Positions 1 through 5,564 of a DNA stretch of 11,057 nt are shown here, in pieces. The number at the start of each line of letters is the position of its first letter. Position 1 is the first letter of the stretch. The stretch spans positions 1-11,057 of the forward strand of contig JACCXQ010000200.1 in NCBI GenBank assembly GCA_013696945.1. Direction: 5' to 3'. The stretch is from Chloroflexota bacterium. Its GTDB lineage: Bacteria; Chloroflexota; Limnocylindria; Limnocylindrales; CSP1-4. The notes beneath the pieces were generated by a model. That model was given only the letters and a program-made list of their open reading frames with translations, was not told where the DNA came from and did not search any database. The translations under genes and the position numbers were made by a program.

Positions 1-454
1 GCAGGTACCACTCCGCGCTCTTTCGGAACGGATACACGACGAGGTAGCGCGAGCGCTCGCCGCCGAACTCAGACTGCTCCTGCTCGGTCGGCTTGGCCAC
101 GTACTGGGACGGCTTGAGGACGCCGAGGAACGAGTCGTGCACGGACATCCACTGGCCGATCCCGGCCCGGAGGGAGCGGGCTGCCGCCTCTTCGAGTGCC
201 GCGAGGGAGGGTCCCAGGCTCCAGAGCAGCACGTCGACGCCGGGCTGGAGCCCGATCGACGAGTACGTCCAGGTCCGGACACCGTCTTCAGGAGCGCGCC
301 CGACTTCCTCGGCGAACGCCCGCCCGGTCGCGCCCCGTTCGCCGTCGGGGAGCCGGCGCCATGCAGGGTCGAGGGCGAGGCCGAGGGCATGGACGTATGT
401 CGGCGTGGACCGCTCCGTCGAGGAAGGCTCAGCCGAGGAGGGCTCGACGCTCAT
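1..454 (-). CDS. hemQ: HemQ / coproheme decarboxylase (chlorite dismutase family), 5' part only
   Basis: This is the N-terminal 151 codons of a chlorite-dismutase-family protein; the rest lies beyond the left edge. It reads without interruption from an ATG at 454. Residues 60-80 carry a beta-strand pattern (RTWTYSSIGLQPGVDVLLWS). Residues 101-119 (QWMSVHDSFLGVLKPSQYV) and the block RYLVVYPFRKSAEWYL at 136-151 match the family's YPF-x-K...WY signature, with Tyr141 and Lys145 as the likely counterparts of catalytic-site residues. In haem-synthesising bacteria this family decarboxylates coproheme to haem b, the last step of the coproporphyrin-dependent pathway. Placement directly after hemC-hemD-hemB supports HemQ over a true chlorite dismutase. 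The start ATG overlaps the hemB stop (ATGA), so translation is probably coupled. The proximal haem-ligand histidine would lie outside the window and could not be checked. Confidence 0.9.
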   Translation of the reverse strand, partial: MSVEPSSAEPSSTERSTPTYVHALGLALDPAWRRLPDGERGATGRAFAEEVGRAPEDGVRTWTYSSIGLQPGVDVLLWSLGPSLAALEEAAARSLRAGIGQWMSVHDSFLGVLKPSQYVAKPTEQEQSEFGGERSRYLVVYPFRKSAEWYL

Positions 455-1485
455 CGAGCCGTGTCCGGCTCGCCCAGCCATCGCGCGACATCAGCGGCGA
501 GGTACGTGACGATGATGTCCGCGCCGGACCGCGCGATCGCCGTCAACAGCTCGAGTGCCACGCGCCGCCGGTCGATCCAGCCCTGCGCGGCGGCAGCTTC
601 GAGCATCGCCAGCTCGCCGCTCACCTGGTATGCCGCCAGCGGCAGGTCGAACCGGACGCGGGCGCGCGCGAGGATGTCGAGCGAGGTGATGGCCGGCTTG
701 ACCATCAGGATGTCCGCGCCCTCCGCGGCGTCGAGCGCGAGCTCGTGGAGCGCCTCCCGGCCATTCGCGGGATCCATCTGGTACGAACGCCGATCCCCGA
801 ATGCCGGCGCCGAGTCGGCGGCGTCGCGGAACGGGCCGTACAGCGCAGAGGCGTGCTTGGAGCCGTAGGCAAGGATGGCCGTTTCGTGGTGCCCGGCCGC
901 GTCGAGGCCAGCGCGGATCGCGGCCACCTGGCCGTCGAGCATCGCACTGGGCGCCACGATGTCGGCGCCTGCCGCCGCGTAAGCCACGGAGGCATCGGCG
1001 AGGCGCGGGAGCGACGCATCGTTCTCGATCGCGTCACCCGCCAGGACGCCACAGTGACCGTGTGTCGTGTACTCACAGAGGCAGACGTCGGCCGCCAGCA
1101 CGAGCCCTGTCTGTGCCTCTCGAAGCGCGCGCAGGACCGCCGGCACTGGACCAGCGGGATCGGCTGCACCGGCGCCGTCCGGGTCCTTGGCCGACGGAAC
1201 GCCGAACAGCAGCAGCCCGCCGACGCCGAGGGCCTCGAGCTGGGCGGCCGTCTCGACCGCCACATCCGGGCTGAGGCGTGCCTGGCCCGGCATCGAGCTG
1301 ATCGGCTCCCGCCGGCCCTGACCCTCCACGACGAACAGCGGCGCGATGAGCTGTGATGGCCTGAGCGCCGTCTCACGCACCAGGGACCGGAGCGCCGGCA
1401 ACCGCCGGAGCCGGCGCGGGCGGACCGATAGGCCGGTGCCGGCGTTGGTCGTGGCGTCGGAGCGGGGTGGAGCAAGGCTGGTCAA
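451..1485 (-). CDS. hemB: Delta-aminolevulinic acid dehydratase (porphobilinogen synthase)
   Basis: This 344-residue cytoplasmic enzyme condenses two 5-aminolevulinate molecules into porphobilinogen. The metal site DVCLCEYTTHGHCG has Cys135, Cys137 and Cys145, the three-cysteine zinc-binding type, rather than the aspartate-rich magnesium type. The two active-site lysines are Lys210 (YGSKHASALYGPFR) and the Schiff-base Lys263 (MVKPA). The family block AYQVSGE is at 285-291. The length is normal apart from about 20 extra residues before the conserved RPRRLRR start block. Translation begins at a TTG (1485-1483), chosen because AAGGAG (1499-1494) sits 8 nt upstream and no ATG or GTG fits better. 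The TTG overlaps the hemD stop as TTGA, and the TGA stop overlaps the hemQ ATG. Its place between hemD and hemQ fits a haem operon. The family assignment is certain; the start is likely. Confidence 0.97.
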   Translation of the reverse strand: MTSLAPPRSDATTNAGTGLSVRPRRLRRLPALRSLVRETALRPSQLIAPLFVVEGQGRREPISSMPGQARLSPDVAVETAAQLEALGVGGLLLFGVPSAKDPDGAGAADPAGPVPAVLRALREAQTGLVLAADVCLCEYTTHGHCGVLAGDAIENDASLPRLADASVAYAAAGADIVAPSAMLDGQVAAIRAGLDAAGHHETAILAYGSKHASALYGPFRDAADSAPAFGDRRSYQMDPANGREALHELALDAAEGADILMVKPAITSLDILARARVRFDLPLAAYQVSGELAMLEAAAAQGWIDRRRVALELLTAIARSGADIIVTYLAADVARWLGEPDTAR

Positions 1486-2291
1486 TGGTCGGTCTCCTTC
1501 TTCGGGGTCGGACGGGAGGCGATGGATGCGACGGAGGCGACGGCACTGAGCAGGCCGGCGACGGATGGATGGGCTGCCTCCGCGGCCACGGGCAGCCCGG
1601 CAGCAGTGATGGCGGCCGACGTCGTTGGTCCGATCGACACCAGCGGGACGGCCTCGAGACGCTCGCGGTGCCGTGACGCGGAAGGAAGCCGGCTGGCAAG
1701 CTCCAGGAGGCCGCGCAGCGCTGATCCCGACGCGATGACGATGGCCGCGAGGTCGGGATCCGAGAGCGCGGCGGCGAGCGGTCGCAGAGAGGCCGCCGGC
1801 GCCTCGATCGTGCGGTATGCGACGACCTCATGGACCTCAGCACCCGCTGCCCGCAACGCGGCCGGAAGACGTTCGTCCGCGGCGTCCGCCCGCGGCAGAA
1901 GCACCCGGCGACCGGCGAGCGGGCCTTCCGCCAGCAGCGCTTGTGGCAGGGCGTCGCCCCGCACATCGTCCGGCACTACGCGGGGACGGATCCCGCCGTC
2001 GGACAGGACACGCGCCGTTGCCGGGCCGACGGCGGCCCATCGCAGCGGCAGGCGGCGTCGGCGCAACGCGTCGATCACCTGCCGGGCTCCGGTCGCGCTC
2101 GTCACCACGACCCAGTCCCCAGGGCGCAGCGATCGGAGGTGTCGATCCAGCGCCGCCGGGTCGCCGGGTTCGAGGTTCACGGTCGGCACGGCGCGGGTGC
2201 GATAGCCGGCGGCCTGGAGCGCGGAGACGAGCTGATCGGAGCGACCGGACGGCCGCGTGGAGAGGACCACCGGCCGCTTCTGCGCGATCAT
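1482..2291 (-). CDS. hemD: Uroporphyrinogen-III synthase
   Basis: This 269-residue HEM4-domain protein cyclises hydroxymethylbilane, with inversion of ring D, to uroporphyrinogen III. The family is poorly conserved, but the usual landmarks are present: VLSTRPSGRSDQLVSAL at 10-25, the inter-domain motif WVVVTSATGAR at 60-70, AAVGPATARVL at 86-96, RRVLLPRADAADERLPAAL at 128-146, HEVVAYRT at 154-161 and SIGPTTSAAITAAGLPVAAE at 219-238. The reading frame stays open upstream to 2501, but the ATG at 2291 was chosen. It overlaps the hemC stop as ATGA, and the family domain starts immediately after it; the upstream part is low-complexity and overlaps hemC in another frame. There is no clear Shine-Dalgarno, so translation probably depends on coupling to hemC. 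The C-terminus ends in a short repeat (VAS-VAS-IAS) and a charged tail. Confidence 0.93.
   Translation of the reverse strand: MIAQKRPVVLSTRPSGRSDQLVSALQAAGYRTRAVPTVNLEPGDPAALDRHLRSLRPGDWVVVTSATGARQVIDALRRRRLPLRWAAVGPATARVLSDGGIRPRVVPDDVRGDALPQALLAEGPLAGRRVLLPRADAADERLPAALRAAGAEVHEVVAYRTIEAPAASLRPLAAALSDPDLAAIVIASGSALRGLLELASRLPSASRHRERLEAVPLVSIGPTTSAAITAAGLPVAAEAAHPSVAGLLSAVASVASIASRPTPKKETDH
1493..1500 (-). promoter_or_regulatory. Strong Shine-Dalgarno deciding the hemB TTG start
   Basis: The minus strand reads GAAGGAGA, with AAGGAG ending 8 nt before the TTG at 1485. It is one of the best ribosome binding sites in the cluster and lies inside the hemD 3' end. It suggests that hemB is initiated partly on its own as well as by coupling to hemD. 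Confidence 0.75.
1515..1541. repeat. Three tandem 9-bp units in the hemD 3' end
   Basis: On the plus strand GGAGGCGAT, GGATGCGAC and GGAGGCGAC follow one another without gaps. In the hemD frame they encode VAS-VAS-IAS near the C-terminus. The unit is a multiple of three, so copy-number change would keep the frame. Probably a neutral small coding repeat. Confidence 0.6.
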
Positions 2292-3202
2292 GCGACCGGA
2301 GCGCTCGTGGCCGGCACGACCTTCCGGTAGCCGGACGCGATGAGGGCGCCCGCCAGATGGGCGGCTCCGACGGATGCGGCCTCCGCTGCGCCCTCCCACC
2401 GATGGACAGCCCTCCATGACCCGTCCGGAGCCGCCGCCGAAGCCAGTGCCGTCAGTCGCGTGCCCTCGAACCACGCCAGGGCTCCGAGCGGCGCGCGACA
2501 CCCTCCGCCGGCGATCTCCAGCACGGCCCGTTCGAGCTCGACCGCGCAGCGGGTCGAATGGTCGTCAAAGGCGGAGACCGCCTCACGTGCGGCCCCGTCC
2601 GCGGCACGGACCTGGACCGCAAGCGCTCCCTGCCCGGGAGCTGGCGCCATGATCTCCGGGTCGAACCGGAGACCGATCCGGTCCGATCGCCCGAGGCGTT
2701 GCAGTCCAGCTACGGCCAGGACCAGCGCGTCGACCTCGCCGGCGTCGAGGCGTCGCAGCCGCGTGTCGACGTTCCCGTGGAGTGGCACGATCCGAAGATC
2801 CGGGCGGACGGCGCGGAGGAATCCGCTCCGCCGCGGGCTGTCAGTCCCGACGGACGCCGCGTTCGGGAGGTCATCGAGGGTCGCCGCGCGATCCCGCGTC
2901 ACCAGCGCGTCGCGGGCGTCCTCCCGTAGGGGATAAGCGGCGATCGTCAGATCTTCCTCGGGCTCGATGGGGACATCCTTGGCCGAGTGCACCGCAAGGT
3001 CGATCTCATCGCGGCGGAGCGCGGCCTCCAGCGCACCGACGAAGACCCCCTCGCCCCACGGGGTATCGGCAGTCCGCAGATCGCCCTCCGTGACGACCGT
3101 CACCAGCTCCACTTCGTGGCCGGCAACGATAGCCAGCTCAGCGACCATGCCTGCCTGCCGGCGAGCCAGCTCGGAGCCACGGGTCCCGAGACGGAGCCTC
3201 AT
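2288..3202 (-). CDS. hemC: Hydroxymethylbilane synthase (porphobilinogen deaminase)
   Basis: This 304-residue cytoplasmic enzyme polymerises four porphobilinogens into hydroxymethylbilane on a dipyrromethane cofactor. Visible motifs are GTRGSELARRQ at 6-16, DLAVHSAKDVP at 68-78 with Asp76 the expected catalytic aspartate, GTDSPRRSG at 119-127 with the substrate-binding Arg124-Arg125, HGNVDTRLRRLD at 142-153, MAPAPGQGALAVQ at 185-197, and GGGCRAPLG at 232-240, where Cys235 is the cofactor attachment site. One deviation stands out: the usual arginine of the RGN motif (Arg149 in E. coli) is His142 here. The ATG at 3202 overlaps the stop of the preceding HTH gene (ATGA), and its own stop overlaps the hemD ATG. 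No strong Shine-Dalgarno is visible. The identity is certain. Confidence 0.97.
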   Translation of the reverse strand: MRLRLGTRGSELARRQAGMVAELAIVAGHEVELVTVVTEGDLRTADTPWGEGVFVGALEAALRRDEIDLAVHSAKDVPIEPEEDLTIAAYPLREDARDALVTRDRAATLDDLPNAASVGTDSPRRSGFLRAVRPDLRIVPLHGNVDTRLRRLDAGEVDALVLAVAGLQRLGRSDRIGLRFDPEIMAPAPGQGALAVQVRAADGAAREAVSAFDDHSTRCAVELERAVLEIAGGGCRAPLGALAWFEGTRLTALASAAAPDGSWRAVHRWEGAAEAASVGAAHLAGALIASGYRKVVPATSAPVA

Positions 3203-3891
3203 CCGGGGATCACGCGAGGTCCAGGGATCACGGGGTCCCCGCCCGCTCCCGATGCGAGCGAGTGGCCGGTCATCGTCGCGAGGAGCAGACGGTCCATCGC
3301 ACGTTCGGCCGCCATCAGCAGATCGGTGGCCTGCCGCGGATCGAGCGAGCGCCGAGCGATGGCTGTCGCCAGCGAGGTGATGAACGGGGTCCTGAACTCG
3401 AGGAAGGTGGCGACCGCGTCGCTCAGCGATGCCCCGAGGCTGGCCAGCTGGCGCCCCTGGAGCGCGGCGAGTTCGGCCGCTTCCTGGAGCGGGCTCTCCG
3501 CAAGAGCCGCGTCGGACGCGTCGAGATGGGCGACGAGCAGCCCCACGAAGCGCCGGCCGCGATCACGGAAGTCATCCCGCTGGCCCTCGGTCAGCGCCAC
3601 GCGCCACGAACCGATGGGAGACGCCATGTTCTGCGACCGCCGAGCAGCGGTTCGGTACTCCCGCGTCATCCGCTCTGCGGAGACTCCGAGTCGGCGCAGC
3701 GGAGCCCGATGGCTGGGAGCCCCCGGCGCCATGGCACGAAGGGCGGCCCGCGAGAAGCGGCGATGCCCGCCGGCCGTGGTGCGGCTGGGCACGACGCCCG
3801 TGTCCGACCAGCGGCGCATCGTGGTCGGCGATATCCCGAGGAGGCGGCTCGCATCGCCCAGTCCCACCCAGTCCCGCGTGACGCGTGCCAC
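3199..3891 (-). CDS. MerR-type HTH protein with helical C-terminal domain; candidate hem operon regulator
   Basis: This 230-residue soluble protein begins with a MerR/excisionase-type winged helix-turn-helix at residues 9-54, including DASRLLGISPTTMRRWSDTG and the wing-like TAGGHRRFSRAAL. A basic, proline-containing linker (about 55-90) leads to an alpha-helical region at about 98-211 with no close family I can name. Its pattern around 137-180 (LAALQGRQLASLGASLSDAV, then FLEFRTPFITSL) loosely recalls RsbRD N-terminal/globin-like sensor helices; that is a weak impression. It has no cysteine, hence no CP-type haem motif. The tail repeats VIPG (DPVIPGPRVIPG). GTG at 3891 was chosen because AGGGAGGG lies 6 nt upstream; a GTG at 3909 would add six residues. 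As the first gene of the overlapping hem block, it is likely to regulate that block, possibly in response to a tetrapyrrole. The role is inferred, not shown. Confidence 0.75.
   Translation of the reverse strand: MARVTRDWVGLGDASRLLGISPTTMRRWSDTGVVPSRTTAGGHRRFSRAALRAMAPGAPSHRAPLRRLGVSAERMTREYRTAARRSQNMASPIGSWRVALTEGQRDDFRDRGRRFVGLLVAHLDASDAALAESPLQEAAELAALQGRQLASLGASLSDAVATFLEFRTPFITSLATAIARRSLDPRQATDLLMAAERAMDRLLLATMTGHSLASGAGGDPVIPGPRVIPG
3203..3232. repeat. Short direct repeat at the HTH gene / hemC junction
   Basis: CCGGGGATCACG (3203-3214) and CCAGGGATCACG (3221-3232) on the plus strand match at 11 of 12 bases with an 18-bp period. They encode the repeated VIPG of the HTH protein tail and lie directly before the hemC start. 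A small in-frame coding duplication is the simplest explanation. Confidence 0.55.
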
Positions 3892-3952
3892 CGACCGCCC
3901 TCCCTGCACCGTTCGAACCCGCTGAATCTACGCGAAACCGCCGAATCTGCCG
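3892..3952 (-). promoter_or_regulatory. Intergenic region, candidate promoter/operator of the hem operon
   Basis: This 61-bp gap separates the metallohydrolase stop from the HTH gene and is the only non-overlapping junction in the downstream block. It holds the Shine-Dalgarno AGGGAGGG (3905-3898) for the GTG at 3891 and two copies of a 16-bp direct repeat. A weak -10-like TAGATT (3930-3925, minus strand, 4 of 6 to consensus) overlaps the proximal repeat; I see no convincing -35. No terminator hairpin for the upstream gene is visible, so read-through from lepB is also possible. Confidence 0.45.
3914..3948. repeat. 16-bp direct repeat, two copies with 19-bp period
   Basis: Plus-strand CGAACCCGCTGAATCT (3914-3929) and CGAAACCGCCGAATCT (3933-3948) agree at 14 of 16 positions. 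On the coding strand this is AGATTCnGCGGnTTCG twice, with a 3-bp spacer. The location just upstream of a DNA-binding protein gene that heads the hem operon makes it a candidate operator. Confidence 0.6.
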
Positions 3953-4861
3953 TCAGCCGGTCAGCGCTCGTTGCGGGTTGCCTGAGAGGAACCTGTCCAC
4001 GAGCTCCGCGGCAAGCCCGTCAGCGATCAGCCGGTCGCGGAAGCCGGTCAGGACGTAGGTGTATCCGGGGCCGCCCATGGCCGCCAGGTCGGTCCGCAGA
4101 CAGACGTCGTGGGAGAGGAGGATGCGTTCCTCGAACCCTGCTCCCACGAGCGTCCGGATCCAGCCGATGCGGGCCGCCGTGTCGTACTCGTTCGTGCCCT
4201 GGATGCAATCGAACTGGACCCAGGCACCCTGCCGCGCGATGGCCAGGTGGTAGTCCGGGTCCGGGACGAGATCGCAGTGCCCCACGATGACGCGGGCGGG
4301 ATCGACGCCCTCCTCTGCAAGCAGGTCGAGCTGCGGCAGCCCGACCGGCCAGCGCGCCGCGTGGGTGGAGATCGTCGCGCCCGTCCTCCGATGTGCTCGT
4401 GCCGCGGCCCGGAAGCAGCGCTCTTCCGCCGACGTCAGCCACCGGTCGCAGGCGATCTCCCCGATGATCCCGGCCCGCACGTCCGTGCCGTCGACGCCCT
4501 GCTCGAGGTCGCGGACGATGCCATCGGCAAGAGCGTCGACGCCACGCCGGTCGATCGCGTCGCGGTCGAGATACGGCTCGCGGTAATAGCCGGTGCCCAT
4601 GACGATGTGCACGCCGGTCGCCTCGGCCACCTGACGGAGCTTCTCCGGCTCTCGTCCGAGGCCGATGCTCGTCACGTCCACGATCGTGCCGCCGCCAGCC
4701 GCCGCGAACCGCGCGACCTCGGCGACGGCGAGCGACACATCGTTCAGCAGCCCGTTGCCGCGGTACTCGCGCATCAGGTCGATGAAGAGATGCTCGTGCG
4801 GGAGCGTGACCCCCAGTCGCTCGGCCGGCACGGGACCCCGCACCGTCATGACCGAGGTCAC
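3953..4861 (-). CDS. Phosphotriesterase-family metal-dependent hydrolase (PHP/PTE-like)
   Basis: This is a 302-residue amidohydrolase-fold enzyme with the complete binuclear metal site expected of the phosphotriesterase family. The site comprises His22 and His24 in TLPHEHLFID, bridging Glu135 in IIGEIACDRW, His167 in ISTHAARW, His195 in VIVGHCDL and Asp252 in LLSHDVCL. Glutamate in place of the carboxylated lysine of classical phosphotriesterase resembles the E. coli PHP branch, which I recall as closely similar across this central region. Members include lactonases and esterases; the substrate here cannot be read from sequence. The GTG at 4861 overlaps the lepB stop as GTGA. An ATG at 4849 would drop four residues and is equally possible, since neither has a clear Shine-Dalgarno. 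The open frame upstream to 4936 lies inside lepB and was rejected. Confidence 0.85.
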   Translation of the reverse strand: MTSVMTVRGPVPAERLGVTLPHEHLFIDLMREYRGNGLLNDVSLAVAEVARFAAAGGGTIVDVTSIGLGREPEKLRQVAEATGVHIVMGTGYYREPYLDRDAIDRRGVDALADGIVRDLEQGVDGTDVRAGIIGEIACDRWLTSAEERCFRAAARAHRRTGATISTHAARWPVGLPQLDLLAEEGVDPARVIVGHCDLVPDPDYHLAIARQGAWVQFDCIQGTNEYDTAARIGWIRTLVGAGFEERILLSHDVCLRTDLAAMGGPGYTYVLTGFRDRLIADGLAAELVDRFLSGNPQRALTG

Positions 4862-5505
4862 GGCGCCGCAGAGAGGTCCGGGTAGGTCGGCGTGGCCAGG
4901 ATCGAGAGCGTATCGATGGGCCAGAACCGGAGCCACGCGCGGCCGATGACGCGGTCGATCCCGATGGGCCCAAAGCTGCGCGAATCCTCAGACGCGGTGC
5001 GGTGGTCGCCCATCACGAACAGCCCCCCCGCCGGCACGGTCCATGACGACTCGCCGCCGGTGGGGACGGTCGGGCCATCGTCCGAGACATACGGCTCGGG
5101 AAGCTGGACCCCGTTCACGAACACGTTGCCGCCGCGGATCTCCACGCGATCGCCGGCGACGCCGATGATCCGCTTGATGAAGGGCGTGTCGTCGATCTCG
5201 GTCTCCGGCGGACGGAAGACGACGACGTCGCCACGGGAGTAATCGTCGAACCTGGGCGTGATCTTGTCGACGAGCAGGTGTTGGCCGGGCTTGAGCGTCG
5301 GGACCATGCTCTGCTGGTGGACCTGGTAGGTCTGGACGACGAACGTCTGCACCACCAGGTAGATGACGACGGCAAGGACGACCGTCGTGGCCGTCTCGAT
5401 GAGCGCGCTTCGAAGCCGGGAACCGGCCGACGGCTGGCCGTCACTCACGGTGACGGGCTCAGCCCTGCGTGCCTCCGGTCCGGCATCGACCACCTGCGAC
5501 CTCAT
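4858..5505 (-). CDS. lepB: Type I signal peptidase
   Basis: This 215-residue membrane protease cleaves signal peptides from exported proteins. A cytoplasmic N-terminus (1-35) is followed by one transmembrane segment at about 36-56 (TATTVVLAVVIYLVVQ), then an external catalytic domain. The nucleophile is Ser66 in QVHQQSMVPTLKPG, and the general base is Lys111 in PFIKRIIGVAGDRVEI. Other family boxes are RGDVVVFRPP at 91-100 and GDHRTASEDSRSFGPI at 166-181. A single membrane segment and short catalytic domain fit the monoderm/Chloroflexota type rather than the two-segment E. coli type. ATG at 5505 was chosen because upstream codons are arginine-rich, non-conserved and run into the kelch gene; the Shine-Dalgarno is weak. 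A GTG at 5448 would shorten the N-terminus by 19 residues. Confidence 0.93.
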   Translation of the reverse strand: MRSQVVDAGPEARRAEPVTVSDGQPSAGSRLRSALIETATTVVLAVVIYLVVQTFVVQTYQVHQQSMVPTLKPGQHLLVDKITPRFDDYSRGDVVVFRPPETEIDDTPFIKRIIGVAGDRVEIRGGNVFVNGVQLPEPYVSDDGPTVPTGGESSWTVPAGGLFVMGDHRTASEDSRSFGPIGIDRVIGRAWLRFWPIDTLSILATPTYPDLSAAP

Positions 5506-5564
5506 CGACTCGCGGGAACATGGCCCGCTGGCCGCCAAGGGTAGCCGGGATGTGAGAAGGGCTG

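Noticed and set aside
196..1356. 386-codon plus-strand open frame opposite hemQ/hemB
   Set aside because: Arg/Gly/Ala-rich with no motifs, and fully antisense to recognised hem genes.
2292..2501. N-terminal extension of hemD (70 extra codons upstream of the ATG at 2291)
   Set aside because: It is Arg/Gly-rich with no family similarity and lies inside hemC in another frame; the ATGA overlap start at 2291 fits the HEM4 domain.
3262..4290. 342-codon plus-strand open frame opposite the HTH and metallohydrolase genes
   Set aside because: Composition is that of a GC-rich shadow frame, and it crosses two genes with well-supported motifs on the other strand.
5062..5365. Altered active site in signal peptidase (GDHR instead of GDNR)
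   Set aside because: The His variant of this box occurs in other active Gram-positive-type signal peptidases as far as I recall, and Ser66 and Lys111 are both intact.
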